Positions 49,775 to 59,885 of a stretch of DNA of 64,000 nt are shown piece by piece. The notes below the pieces were generated by a model, which did no database searches, had not been told where the DNA came from, and saw nothing but the letters and a program-made list of their open reading frames with translations. Where the stretch lies: positions 1 to 64,000 of the forward strand of contig CAWUST010000016.1 in assembly GCA_963925495.1 (NCBI GenBank), read 5' to 3'. The DNA is from UBA2108 sp963925495 (GTDB lineage: Bacteria; Bacteroidota; Bacteroidia; Flavobacteriales_G; Salibacteraceae). A program made the position numbers and the translations under genes. Position 1 is the first letter of the stretch. Each line of letters starts with the position of its first letter.

Positions 49775-52447
49775 GTGAAGCACTATAAAGCATTTATATT
49801 AATTGGAATTTTTAGCCTGTTTTTCCAAATGGGGTTTTCGACTCATAATAAAGCGGGAGAAATTACCTATAGAAAATTAGCTGGCCTTACCTACGAAATT
49901 ACTATTACTACATATACTTCCCCTTTAAGTGCTGATGCAGACCGCTGTGAATTGCCCATTTCATGGGGAGACGGCAAGAGCGATACTTTACCAAGAATAA
50001 ATGGAGGGGCTGGAAGTAAGTGCAACCATTCTGGTGAAGTTATCGGAAAAGTTCAAATAAATAAATATGTAGGATCGCATACTTACCCAGGAAATGGGAA
50101 ATATGTAATTACTATGGAAGACCCGAACAGAATAGAAAATATAAAGAATATTCCAAATTCGGTGGGCGTTCCTTTTTTTTTAAAAACCACTTTAATTATT
50201 CACCCCAGTCTAGGGGCTAATAGTTCTCCTGTTTTGACTTTCCCTCCATTGGATGAGGCTTGTGCCTGCAAAGGTTTTTACCACAATCCAGGTGCAATTG
50301 ACCCAAATGGAGATAGTATTTCATATGCCCTTTCTGTATGTTATGGAGCCGGTGGTATTCCTGTAAATGGATATAGTTTCCCAATAGCAGTTTGTAATAA
50401 AAAAATCTTTTCTCTTGATGAGAAGACTGGAACATTGACTTGGGACGCTCCTCAGGAAACCGGAATTTATAACGTATGCATTTCAATAATTGAATGGAGA
50501 AAAAGAAAGTTTGTAACAGGCAAAACAATTTGGGATACGATAGGTGTTGTTTTAAGAGACATGCAAATAGAAGTTGCCATATGTAATAACAACCCACCTG
50601 AATTTCTTGTTACAAATGACGTTTGTGCAATTGCTGGAGATACTATAGAAGAAGCAATCACGGCTTATGATATTGATGTTGGAGACAATATAGAATTGAC
50701 AGGAACCGGCGACCCAATTGCCACGAGAAATAGCCCAGCTATATTTCGTCAACCTATAATATCTAAAGATACCGTTCGGTCTACTTTATTTTGGGCTACC
50801 CAATGCAGTCATGTTAAACAAGAAGACTATACTATGACTTTTAAAGCTAAAGACAATGATACACCGATTTCTCTCACGAATTTTAGTTCTCTAGATATCC
50901 GAATAATAGGGCCAAAAGTGAAAAACATGGGAATACTTGCAGGTAAGAATAAAATGACTGTACAATGGGACCCAGCATTTTGTGCTAACGTTATTGGATA
51001 TGATATTTATAGAAAAACAGATTCAACGATTTGGACGCCAGCAAAATGTGAAACTGGAATTCCAAATTTCCTCGGGTTTGTGAATATCGGAAGTACTTCA
51101 GGGCATGGAAACACAATTTTTGAGGACAATAACAATGGGGTTGGTTTGTTTCATGGATTAATTTATTGCTACCGTATCGTAGCAAAATTTTCGGATGGGG
51201 CTTTAAGTATTGCGTCAGAAGAAGTCTGTAGTAAACTTCCTTTTAATACGCCTATTATAACTAGGAACTCAGTAGATATTACGGATGTTTCTTCGAGCAC
51301 TGACAGTATATCTTTTGCAAAGCCCGTTGTAATTAATTTTTCTATTTATACACCACCATATAATTACAAAGTTTACTCAATTTCATCGTCAGGAAGCGAA
51401 CTAGTGCATACCTCGACAAGCTATAATAAATGGAACGACATTGATACAGTTCTAGAAATATCAGGCTTAAATACAGAGGAAAACCAATACACTTACAAGT
51501 TTGAATTGTTTAGTGGGACGGATCAAATTGGAGAATCACACAATGCCTCAAGTTCTTTTCTTAAAATTGGACCCGACGATAAGCGTTTGCATTTAACTTG
51601 GAGTCAAAATGTGCCTTGGGCAAATTTTAAATATGTTATTTTTAAAGAAATTTCGGGCGTCTTTTCTTCCATTGATACAGTTTCAGAGCCTCCTTATATT
51701 GACACGGCTTTGGTGAATTTAAAAGAATATAGATATTATGTAAAAGGATTAGGACGCTATTCAATTGAACAACTCCAAGATACTTTGATTAATAATTCAC
51801 AAATTGTGATTGGTATTCCTAAAGATACTATTCCACCGTGTCCCCCAGCCAAACCATCCATCAAAAGTGAATGTAAGCTTTATCGGAATCAGCTATCATG
51901 GACGAGTCCTAATGATTCTTGTTTTTATAAGGATGCAATAAGATATAAACTTTATTTCACTCCAACTATTGGAGGGGGTTATCAATTAATTCGTGAATTT
52001 TGGGATATAAATGATACTTCGGTTTTGTTTGATGATTTAGAATCTGTGGCAGGTTGTTATGGTATTTCTGCCATTGACACATTTGATAACGAAAGTGATC
52101 TAAGCGTTAGGGTTTGTGTTGATAATTGTCCTTATTATGAATTGCCAAATGTTTTTACTCCAGGCCGTGATGGTGCTAATGATGTATTTCACCCTATCTT
52201 ACCTTATAGGTATGTGAAAAATATTGACTTAATTATTTGGAATAGATGGGGGCAAGTGATGTTTAAAACAACTGACCCAGATATTGGTTGGGATGGAAAA
52301 CGAATGGGCACACAAAACCAAGTCTCTTCTGGTGTTTACTTTTACACTTGTGTAATAAATGAAATAAGACTATCAGGAATTGTTCCTAGAGAATTGAAAG
52401 GTTATATTACAGTATTAAACGAAGAAAATTTTGTCCCAAAAGAATAA
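49775..52447 (+). CDS. T9SS type B surface protein, 890 residues
   Basis: It starts with GTG, followed by a signal peptide (about 1-22, ending MGFST). The N-terminal module STHNKAGEITYRKLAGLTYEI is related to those of the other giant proteins here, and an Ig-like DPNGDSI segment follows (about 170-260). Fibronectin-like domains follow (about 390-500 and 640-790, the first including VKNMGILAGKNKMTVQWDPA). The C-terminal CHU_C/type B sorting domain (about 795-890) has VFTPGRDGANDVFHPILP, IIWNRWGQVMF and WDGKRMG. T9SS export is inferred from that domain. The riboflavin synthase gene starts 2 bp after its stop. Confidence 0.9.
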   Translation: MKHYKAFILIGIFSLFFQMGFSTHNKAGEITYRKLAGLTYEITITTYTSPLSADADRCELPISWGDGKSDTLPRINGGAGSKCNHSGEVIGKVQINKYVGSHTYPGNGKYVITMEDPNRIENIKNIPNSVGVPFFLKTTLIIHPSLGANSSPVLTFPPLDEACACKGFYHNPGAIDPNGDSISYALSVCYGAGGIPVNGYSFPIAVCNKKIFSLDEKTGTLTWDAPQETGIYNVCISIIEWRKRKFVTGKTIWDTIGVVLRDMQIEVAICNNNPPEFLVTNDVCAIAGDTIEEAITAYDIDVGDNIELTGTGDPIATRNSPAIFRQPIISKDTVRSTLFWATQCSHVKQEDYTMTFKAKDNDTPISLTNFSSLDIRIIGPKVKNMGILAGKNKMTVQWDPAFCANVIGYDIYRKTDSTIWTPAKCETGIPNFLGFVNIGSTSGHGNTIFEDNNNGVGLFHGLIYCYRIVAKFSDGALSIASEEVCSKLPFNTPIITRNSVDITDVSSSTDSISFAKPVVINFSIYTPPYNYKVYSISSSGSELVHTSTSYNKWNDIDTVLEISGLNTEENQYTYKFELFSGTDQIGESHNASSSFLKIGPDDKRLHLTWSQNVPWANFKYVIFKEISGVFSSIDTVSEPPYIDTALVNLKEYRYYVKGLGRYSIEQLQDTLINNSQIVIGIPKDTIPPCPPAKPSIKSECKLYRNQLSWTSPNDSCFYKDAIRYKLYFTPTIGGGYQLIREFWDINDTSVLFDDLESVAGCYGISAIDTFDNESDLSVRVCVDNCPYYELPNVFTPGRDGANDVFHPILPYRYVKNIDLIIWNRWGQVMFKTTDPDIGWDGKRMGTQNQVSSGVYFYTCVINEIRLSGIVPRELKGYITVLNEENFVPKE

Positions 52448-52449
52448 TT

Positions 52450-53043
52450 ATGTTTACTGGAATAATTGAGGATGTTGGTAAAATCACTGATCTTCGAACT
52501 GAGAATACAAACCTTCACCTCACTATCGCATCAAAACTCTCATCTGAATTAAAAATAGACCAAAGTGTTGCTCATAATGGTGTGTGTTTAACTGTAGTTT
52601 CTTGTAATGATATAGAATATACTGTTACTGCAATTAAAGAAACCTTAGAGAAATCAAATTTGGGGTTTTTAAAAATAAACGATTGGGTAAACCTAGAAAG
52701 ATGCATGCAATTTGGCGGTCGTATTGATGGTCATATCGTACAAGGGCATGTAGATCAAAAAGGGATTGTGGATCGAATAATTAATGAAAATGGCAGTTGG
52801 TTAATGTCGATTTCTTATAAGCCGTTAAACGCTCATTTACTTGTGGATAAGGGATCCATTACTGTAAATGGTGTAAGTTTAACTGTTGTTAGCCCTACCC
52901 AAAATATTTTTTCCATAGCTGTAATTCCATTCACTTTCGAAAATACAATGTTCCATAATTTGAATGAAGGGGATCATGTAAACTTAGAATTTGATATCCT
53001 TGGAAAATATATTGGGGCTTACATGGAAAAAATTAATTCTTAG
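52450..53043 (+). CDS. ribE: Riboflavin synthase (alpha chain)
   Basis: It dismutates two 6,7-dimethyl-8-ribityllumazines to riboflavin. The 197-residue protein shows the internal duplication of two lumazine-binding barrels. The first half has MFTGIIEDVGKI and AHNGVCLTVV, the second GHIVQGHVD and TVNGVSLTVVS. Length is normal. It begins 2 bp after the T9SS gene, so expression may be coupled to it. It overlaps the 3' end of the convergent carboxyltransferase gene by 4 bp. No other rib genes are in the window. Confidence 0.97.
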   Translation: MFTGIIEDVGKITDLRTENTNLHLTIASKLSSELKIDQSVAHNGVCLTVVSCNDIEYTVTAIKETLEKSNLGFLKINDWVNLERCMQFGGRIDGHIVQGHVDQKGIVDRIINENGSWLMSISYKPLNAHLLVDKGSITVNGVSLTVVSPTQNIFSIAVIPFTFENTMFHNLNEGDHVNLEFDILGKYIGAYMEKINS

Positions 53044-54584
53044 AGAGGAATATTTCCATGCTTTTTCTTCGGTAAAGTTTCCGTTTTATTTTTCAGCATA
53101 GAAAAAGCTCGAATTAACTTGGCACGAGTTTGTGATGGATCAATAACCTCGTCAACATAACCTCTGGCCGCTGCATTATAAGGGTTGGCAAATAGTTCCG
53201 CATACTCAGCTTCTTTTTCCTTCCATTTTTCGCCTGGGTTATCGGCTGCCTTTATTTCCTTTCTAAAAATAATTTCAGCTGCACCTTTTGCTCCCATTAC
53301 CGCAATTTCTGCAGAGGGCCATGCATAGTTCATATCGGCCCCAATATGTTTAGAATTCATGACATCATAAGCGCCCCCGTAAGCTTTACGAGTGATTACA
53401 GTAATTCTTGGTACCGTTGCTTCACTAAAAGCATATAATAACTTAGCTCCATTTGTAATTATCCCATTCCATTCTTGATCCGTTCCAGGTAAAAAGCCAG
53501 GAACATCTTCCAATACTAATAGCGGAATATTGAAGCAGTCACAAAAGCGAACAAATCGCCCTCCTTTTCGGCTAGATTGTATGTCGAGAACTCCAGCTAA
53601 TACGGCAGGTTGATTAGCAACAATTCCAATAGGATTTCCCGCCAGTCTAGCAAAACCAACGACAATGTTTTCTGCAAATAATTTATGAACTTCAAAAAAC
53701 GAATCTTTATCAATCACCTCGTCAATTACTTCACGCATGTCATAAGGTTGGTTTGGGTTTTCTGGAATTATGTCTTTTAATTTCGGGCGAGATTCATCGT
53801 TATTTGTTGCGTAAGGAGACTGTATTGCTTTTTCTTCACAGTTTTGAGGGATATAGCCTAGAACTTTTTTAATAGAATCTAGAGTCTCTAATTCATTTTT
53901 ACAACTAAAATGGGTGACTCCTGATTTTGCAGAATGCGCAGAAGCTCCTCCTAACTCCTCTGAAGTTACTTCTTCATGAGTCACTGTTTTCACAACATTT
54001 GGGCCCGTCACAAACATGTAGGAAGAGCCTTCAACCATAAATATTAAATCAGTTAAAGCCGGAGAGTATACTGCTCCACCAGCACAAGGCCCCATTATAG
54101 CAGAAAGCTGGGGAATAACTCCTGATGCTCTTGTATTTCGATAAAATATATCGGCGTATCCACCCAGGGAAACTACTCCCTCTTGTATTCGAGCTCCACC
54201 GGAATCATTTAAACCTATTAAAGGTGCCCCGTTTTGCATTGCTAAATCCATAATGTTACAAATTTTCTCGGCATAAGCTTCAGCCAATGAGCCCCCTAAA
54301 ATAGTGAAATCTTGAGAAAATATATAAATTAACCTACCCTTTACAGTCCCATAACCAGTAACCACTCCATCGCCCAAAAACTTTTGTTTTTCTAAACCAA
54401 AGTTTGTTGATCTATGCGTCACAAACATTCCTATTTCCTCAAAAGACCCTTCATCCAATAAAAAATGGATTCTTTCTCGAGCGGTCAGTTTTCCTTTTTG
54501 ATGTTGAACTTCTATTCGCCTTTCACCGCCGCCTAGTTTGGCTTCAGCTTTTTTATCTTCGAGAATCTCAAGTTTCTTTTTCAT
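53040..54584 (-). CDS. Acyl-CoA carboxylase beta (carboxyltransferase) subunit
   Basis: The 514-residue crotonase-fold carboxyltransferase transfers CO2 from biotin to an acyl-CoA. It has LTARERIHFLLDEGSFEEIG, the GGSLAEAYAEKI and LNDSGGARIQEGV motif, IMGPCAGGAVYSPALTD, and the C-terminal GAYDVMNSKHIGADMNYAWP. It most resembles propionyl-CoA carboxylase beta/methylmalonyl-CoA decarboxylase alpha; which acyl-CoA it uses cannot be told. The biotin carboxylase and biotin carrier subunits are not adjacent. A TATTTTTG box at 54610-54617 is a likely promoter. Confidence 0.95.
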   Translation of the reverse strand: MKKKLEILEDKKAEAKLGGGERRIEVQHQKGKLTARERIHFLLDEGSFEEIGMFVTHRSTNFGLEKQKFLGDGVVTGYGTVKGRLIYIFSQDFTILGGSLAEAYAEKICNIMDLAMQNGAPLIGLNDSGGARIQEGVVSLGGYADIFYRNTRASGVIPQLSAIMGPCAGGAVYSPALTDLIFMVEGSSYMFVTGPNVVKTVTHEEVTSEELGGASAHSAKSGVTHFSCKNELETLDSIKKVLGYIPQNCEEKAIQSPYATNNDESRPKLKDIIPENPNQPYDMREVIDEVIDKDSFFEVHKLFAENIVVGFARLAGNPIGIVANQPAVLAGVLDIQSSRKGGRFVRFCDCFNIPLLVLEDVPGFLPGTDQEWNGIITNGAKLLYAFSEATVPRITVITRKAYGGAYDVMNSKHIGADMNYAWPSAEIAVMGAKGAAEIIFRKEIKAADNPGEKWKEKEAEYAELFANPYNAAARGYVDEVIDPSQTRAKLIRAFSMLKNKTETLPKKKHGNIPL

Positions 54585-54609
54585 ATTTTGAAAACCTTTT
54601 ATGGTGGGG

Positions 54610-54617
54610 CAAAAATA
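54610..54617 (-). promoter_or_regulatory. -7 box TATTTTTG of the carboxyltransferase gene
   Basis: It matches TAnnTTTG on the minus strand, 25 bp before the ATG. Its upstream half overlaps the terminator of the preceding gene, whose stem is at 54620-54645. Confidence 0.4.
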
Positions 54618-54619
54618 AA

Positions 54620-54645
54620 AAAGACCGCTTCAATAAGCAGTCTTT
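54620..54645 (-). terminator. Intrinsic terminator after the 1.7-kilo-residue T9SS gene
   Basis: On the minus strand AAAGACTGCTT pairs with AAGCGGTCTTT (one G.T/mismatch) around ATTG, followed by T6 and a further T-rich run. It ends the tandem giant-protein genes before the carboxyltransferase gene. Confidence 0.75.
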
Positions 54646-54670
54646 CTTTTTGATCAAATTTTATTGAATT

Positions 54671-57600
54671 TTATTTTTTTTCTTTTTGGAAGCCAACTAC
54701 GGTAACTGAACCTTCAAAAACATGTTCAGCTTTTTCATCAAAGATATCTCCTATCCTAAATTTGTAAGGATAAATACCCGCTGGTACAAACTCACCATTA
54801 TTCATGTTTTTTCCATCCCATCCAATTTCAAGATCATTGGTCTTAAATACCAGCTGGCCCCAACGATCAAACACAATCATTTCATATTTAGCACCATTTA
54901 ATCCACTCCCAACTGGTTTCCAAACGTCATTTAATCCATCTCCATTTGGCGTAAATGCACTTGGAACATAAAACGAAAATTCAGGGCCTACAAATACTGC
55001 AATTAGCGTGTCGCCAACACATGTATTGGTATCTGTGACTTCCAATTTAACCATGTATTTATCTTTGGTTGATTCCGGGAAAGTAAACTTAGGGTTCTGT
55101 TTGCTTGAGGCTTCAAATCCCGAGAAATTCCACGACCATTTATTTATTATTCCTTTTGATTTATCATAAAACTGTACCTCTGGATTAAGAATTGTTGGAT
55201 TTTCAGGGTCAATTGTAAAATAGGCAATAGGGTTTCTTGCAATTTCAATATAATTTTCTTTTGCAAGGCTATCCATACAACCTTTTGTATCTGTAATCGT
55301 GAGCATTACATCATATTTCCCAGACCTTCTATATAAGTATGGCGCATCTCCACATCCATCCCACGTTAACCCGTCTCCTAAATCCCAAAAACAAGAAACA
55401 GCTACAGATTTAGATTTGTTCTTGAAGATTATTTTCCCTGGGGTACAAGCAAAAGTAGTATCCGCTTCAAAATCAATTTCCGGTAAGGAAAGCACTTTAA
55501 CCGTTACTGTACTAGTATCATAGGGGGATCCGCAATTATCGTTAAGCACTACACTAAAAGTTGTTGTAGAATCGGGTGAAACCAAAGGTTTCCAAAAATT
55601 AGGATTATCTACATTCAAAGCTGGGTACCATAAATAATTATAACCAGAACCATCACCTCCCGTTGCACCAGTAGGTAATTCAATACTCTGTCCTTTACAT
55701 ATTTCTTGTACAGCAGGAACCGTTACATTTAAGCTATCATAAAGCAATATTTCCACTTCTTTTCTTACTGATATGCAGCCCACTATATCTTTCGCGTATA
55801 CCCAATATTTGCTATCTTCATTTGGGCAAATTCTTTGACTACTAGAAGAGTCTGTAATTCCAGGAGTCCAATGATAGGAGTACTGAGATCCGTTTCCTCC
55901 ACGTGCATTTACAATAACTTGAGTACAGTTGCTTACGCAAATTTTAATTGAATCTATATTTGAGAATATTTCAACTTCTTTTGGTTCCACAACTGAAACT
56001 GTATCTTTTGCAACACAACCATTTACGTCTTTAACTCTTACGCCATAACCTTGAGGCTTAAGTCCATTAAATGCATTAAACGAAGTATAAGTTCCACCTT
56101 GATTTACTGAATAAAATAAGGCTTGCTTACCCCCACGCGCATAAACATTAATTTTCCCATCATCATAACCGTTACAGGTTACTTTAGAATAATTGACGGA
56201 ATCGATAACAATGGCAGGGAACTCTATAATATCAAAAACCCTAACATACTTACAATTACTATCATCAAGCAATACCAATGAATCTCGACCACCCGAGAGG
56301 CCAAGAATAGTATCTCTTATACCGCCATTTCCCCAATTGAATTTGTAGGGTTGAGTTCCTCCATGACTTACTGCTATTGAAACTGCATCTCCAGCCCCAT
56401 TACAAGAAACTTCAGTATAATATAGATCAGCAAATAAGGAATCAGATTCAGTTAATCTAAGGTCTATCGGTTTTGTAACACAACCGTCAACAGACCTGGC
56501 TTGTGCTTTGTATTTACCAGCTGACAGATTATTAAATTGACTTGAGGTCAACCATGTAGTTCCACTATCAATACTATAAGATAAAGGCGGAATTCCTTGA
56601 GAAGCATAAATATCAATTTTTCCATCTGCCTCTTTAAAACATCTTAGATTTTTTATTGGAATAGAATCAATAATAGGGGCGGTATTTGTAAAAGTATCTT
56701 TAATAATAACAAAACATTTTCCTGCATCTGTAACTTTTATATCAAAATATCCGTTATTTAATTTATTAAAAACACCTGAAATATTGCTATCCTTTTGAGA
56801 ACTCAATAAGTTTGTTACAGTATAGTTATAAGGGCTCACGCCTCCTAGACCTGAAATCGTCAATGATCCATTGTCCAATCCACATGACGGAGTCTTTCTA
56901 GTAATTACTGGATCTGGTAATATTCTCATTAATATATTAAAGGTATCGACTATTGTGCATCCACAAGTATCCGTATAGGTCAACTCAAATGCCGTTTTTT
57001 TAGTCGCCATAAAATATGGATTAGCAATAGTGTCATTAGAAATATAAGCTAACGTGTCAGATGCTATCCATTTGTAAGTTTTAGGCCCAGAACATTTCGA
57101 TTTTGCATTTACATTTATTCGAACAGTATCGTAAGGACATAATGCCGTGTCTTTGCCAATTTCTATTTTGGAAAGATTTATTTTAACGACACTACTGTAG
57201 CCACTGCACTTACCAAAAGTATCCGTGACAAGGGCATAATAGGAAATAGAATCTAAAATAGTAGCAGTAGGATTTTTAATTGAATCACTACTTAAATATG
57301 TAGAAGGCACCCATTTATAATTGTAAGCGCCGGGGTTTGGTCCTTTACAAAACTCAAATTTTATATTTGGGCGATTAACTCTACTATAATTTTGAAGTGA
57401 CTGAGATGAACATTGGTTTTGTGCTCCGAATGTTCCTAAGCATGAATTAAAGGTTGTTGCGGTATAAAAAACTGAACTACTGCTAGTTGAAGAAGTATTA
57501 CTAAAACAAACTTCTACCAGAAGATTCATCGTTCCATCATAGTCATATGGTGTATCAAATTTGTGGTAGTTCCAACCGTTGCCAATGGTAACGTTTTTGG

Positions 57601-59842
57601 GATTATGCACCTGACTTGCACGCAGCTCCCATTGTGAAAGTTGAGAATACGAAACGCATTTAACTCTAATAGTAAAGTTCGAGTATGTTTTTGTTCCCAC
57701 CAGCGATTTAATATTAAAGCTAAGACCATTAATTAACCCTGCGGAAATACCCGCCCCTGAAAGCTCTGCAGAAGTAAATAAAAACTGCATTCTAGCGCTT
57801 GCCTGAATATTTCCATATGGAGATGGCCAGACTAAGGCCGAATTAGTTCCAGAACTCAAATTTGCAGTAGTATCTTTTCCAATTTGCTTGTTAATTGCGG
57901 AGCCAACACACTGATGCTTACTAAGGCCACATTTAGTAGGGACATAACCTAAATTAAGATCTAAAAATGACTTTGTGCCTTGGCAAACAAATGTATCCGA
58001 AGCCAACGCCTCTATATTAGGTGGAAAAGGAGGTGTAAGCTGAACTAAAATAGAATCTTGTCTAACACAACCCGAATCTGATGTAACTGTAATATGATAA
58101 TACTTATCTTCAATTGGAGTCACTTTTGGATTATAGATAGAATCAGAATTCATAAATGCGGAAGGCTCCCATTTGTAATAAAACGTAGAATGAGTTGAAT
58201 CTGGTTTTGCCCATATTCCTATAGTAGAATCATTAAAGCAAATAATAGTATCGTTATGTTTGTCTAAATTGAAATTTTTTGCTACAATAATTTTAACTGA
58301 ATCCTTATCTTGACATGCCGAGGCCCTAACGCAACCCTGACTCAAATCGGACCACACTTCTAAAAAGGTGGTTTTCTTTGGAAGAAATTTTAACAATCTA
58401 TTCGTGTCATTTTTAGAAGAGTCTCCCCAAACATTCTTATTTGGTCCAGTCCAAATTAAAGAATCACCATAGACTGATTTCCACTCATATTTCCTACCCC
58501 CTGAAGCTACTATATAAGCTGTGTCACCAGCACATATTGGAATATCGGGTCCTGCATTTGTAGAATTCCTTACTTCAATTCTAAAAACAGAAAAACCATT
58601 TCCAGGATAATCACATTTGTCATCATTATACACAAGGTAGAATATTTTAACAGGGTTTTTCCCTATAGATGCTCTCCAAGTAAATCGTACGACGGCTTTG
58701 TTTCTTTTAAGGTTTGTAATTGTAATTTTAGAACCAGGAAGTACTCTCCTAACGTTAGTCTTAAAAACCAATGTGTCCGTAATATCTTTATCAAAAATAG
58801 TATCTTCAAAAGACATAATCATTCCATTACAAACTTGTATTCCAAATGAATCTAGACGCAAGGCGTTTTGAACATTGGAAACCCCAGAAATATCTTTTGG
58901 AATATTATTGTTACAAGACTCAATTCTAAATTGCACATCACGTAGAGTTTGAGCTTTCCACTTTCCAGTACACCTTTCATATTCTTTTACCCAAAATGCA
59001 ACCACTCGTTTCCCTGTATTTTTAGGGGTAAATCTAATAAGTCCCGTGGCTGAGTCTAATAGAATACCTGGGGCCGGTGCAGTGGCCGAAAACCCGCTTC
59101 GATAAGTTACACAAGTGGTTGAGCTTTGCATTGCACAATTAATGTCAAATCGAAGGCTATCTCCATCAGCATCAACTGTTCCAATTCCATATTTCACCTC
59201 TTTGCCCACACAAGCGGAAGGAATTGGCTTCACCTCATCCGCAAAATCTGGAGCGGAATTATTAGGGAAATTCCTCGAATCAAATCTCGTTTCAATATAC
59301 ATTGCACCTGACGTAATATTGGCATTACTCGTGTTCCTACAACATTGAGGAACGAACCCTAGCTTCCAATAATTACAAGAAGCAAGGGTGATTATTCCCG
59401 AATACTTAAACCTTGTATATCCCTGAATTCTACTCGTGTTAGTTCGACATCTGGTATTAGGTGACCTCGAAGGGTTCAAAACCTTATCACACACATCGGA
59501 CACTTCTTCTACGACAAAGTTTGTTGAACCAGATGTAAACGAAATTGCGCTATAAGGTCCTCCATAAGGTGCTGGAACTGGAGCAACAAACGTCAATAAA
59601 TTTAAAGTATAATTTGCAGTAGTACTTGTTGCAGTGCAAGTTGCCGTAATTCTGGCAGTGCCAGCAGAGTATTGAACGCCAGAACAATCTCTAAATACAG
59701 CAACTTCAATGTAATATCTGCCACTTCCTAAAGATTTATATTTAATACTTCCTCCGGAAACATGGGAAGCACTTAATTCCATAGAAATTAAAATCATAAA
59801 TATGACTTGAATTCCTAATACAAATTTGCCCATCTGCTTCAT
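54671..59842 (-). CDS. Giant T9SS type B surface protein (downstream tandem paralogue)
   Basis: The product of about 1723 residues has a signal peptide followed by ASHVSGGSIKYKSLGSGRYYI, the module shared with the SprB-like protein. It contains Ig-like DADGDSL, the shared 190-residue cassette (about residues 633-830 from this start), and SprB-like repeats. A PKD domain (FWDLGDGLTWDG) and a second PKD-like domain follow. The C-terminal CHU_C/type B sorting domain has AFTPNGDGLNDVWKPVG and DRWGQLVFKT. Start choice is uncertain: a TTG at 59881 is the farthest start in frame, ATG at 59842 and ATG at 59833 begin nearer the hydrophobic core; I prefer 59842. No PorP/SprF partner follows. Confidence 0.9.
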   Translation of the reverse strand: MKQMGKFVLGIQVIFMILISMELSASHVSGGSIKYKSLGSGRYYIEVAVFRDCSGVQYSAGTARITATCTATSTTANYTLNLLTFVAPVPAPYGGPYSAISFTSGSTNFVVEEVSDVCDKVLNPSRSPNTRCRTNTSRIQGYTRFKYSGIITLASCNYWKLGFVPQCCRNTSNANITSGAMYIETRFDSRNFPNNSAPDFADEVKPIPSACVGKEVKYGIGTVDADGDSLRFDINCAMQSSTTCVTYRSGFSATAPAPGILLDSATGLIRFTPKNTGKRVVAFWVKEYERCTGKWKAQTLRDVQFRIESCNNNIPKDISGVSNVQNALRLDSFGIQVCNGMIMSFEDTIFDKDITDTLVFKTNVRRVLPGSKITITNLKRNKAVVRFTWRASIGKNPVKIFYLVYNDDKCDYPGNGFSVFRIEVRNSTNAGPDIPICAGDTAYIVASGGRKYEWKSVYGDSLIWTGPNKNVWGDSSKNDTNRLLKFLPKKTTFLEVWSDLSQGCVRASACQDKDSVKIIVAKNFNLDKHNDTIICFNDSTIGIWAKPDSTHSTFYYKWEPSAFMNSDSIYNPKVTPIEDKYYHITVTSDSGCVRQDSILVQLTPPFPPNIEALASDTFVCQGTKSFLDLNLGYVPTKCGLSKHQCVGSAINKQIGKDTTANLSSGTNSALVWPSPYGNIQASARMQFLFTSAELSGAGISAGLINGLSFNIKSLVGTKTYSNFTIRVKCVSYSQLSQWELRASQVHNPKNVTIGNGWNYHKFDTPYDYDGTMNLLVEVCFSNTSSTSSSSVFYTATTFNSCLGTFGAQNQCSSQSLQNYSRVNRPNIKFEFCKGPNPGAYNYKWVPSTYLSSDSIKNPTATILDSISYYALVTDTFGKCSGYSSVVKINLSKIEIGKDTALCPYDTVRINVNAKSKCSGPKTYKWIASDTLAYISNDTIANPYFMATKKTAFELTYTDTCGCTIVDTFNILMRILPDPVITRKTPSCGLDNGSLTISGLGGVSPYNYTVTNLLSSQKDSNISGVFNKLNNGYFDIKVTDAGKCFVIIKDTFTNTAPIIDSIPIKNLRCFKEADGKIDIYASQGIPPLSYSIDSGTTWLTSSQFNNLSAGKYKAQARSVDGCVTKPIDLRLTESDSLFADLYYTEVSCNGAGDAVSIAVSHGGTQPYKFNWGNGGIRDTILGLSGGRDSLVLLDDSNCKYVRVFDIIEFPAIVIDSVNYSKVTCNGYDDGKINVYARGGKQALFYSVNQGGTYTSFNAFNGLKPQGYGVRVKDVNGCVAKDTVSVVEPKEVEIFSNIDSIKICVSNCTQVIVNARGGNGSQYSYHWTPGITDSSSSQRICPNEDSKYWVYAKDIVGCISVRKEVEILLYDSLNVTVPAVQEICKGQSIELPTGATGGDGSGYNYLWYPALNVDNPNFWKPLVSPDSTTTFSVVLNDNCGSPYDTSTVTVKVLSLPEIDFEADTTFACTPGKIIFKNKSKSVAVSCFWDLGDGLTWDGCGDAPYLYRRSGKYDVMLTITDTKGCMDSLAKENYIEIARNPIAYFTIDPENPTILNPEVQFYDKSKGIINKWSWNFSGFEASSKQNPKFTFPESTKDKYMVKLEVTDTNTCVGDTLIAVFVGPEFSFYVPSAFTPNGDGLNDVWKPVGSGLNGAKYEMIVFDRWGQLVFKTNDLEIGWDGKNMNNGEFVPAGIYPYKFRIGDIFDEKAEHVFEGSVTVVGFQKEKK
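57350..57945 (-). other. Copy 2 of a shared adhesin cassette domain
   Basis: It encodes CGLSKHQCVG...PYGNIQASARMQFLFTSAEL...YDYDGTMNLLVEVCF...RVNRPNIKFEFC (gaps omitted). Position, flanking cysteines and motif order agree with the copies in the other giant genes. Confidence 0.8.
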
Positions 59843-59885
59843 AATTATCTGTATTAAAGTCATAGATTTCAATTTAAACAACTTA

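Noticed and set aside
59843..59881. TTG at 59881 as the start of the downstream giant gene
   Set aside because: It adds 13 residues ahead of the likely signal peptide and would start 5 bp after the previous stop; ATG codons nearer the hydrophobic core are more credible, though not proven.
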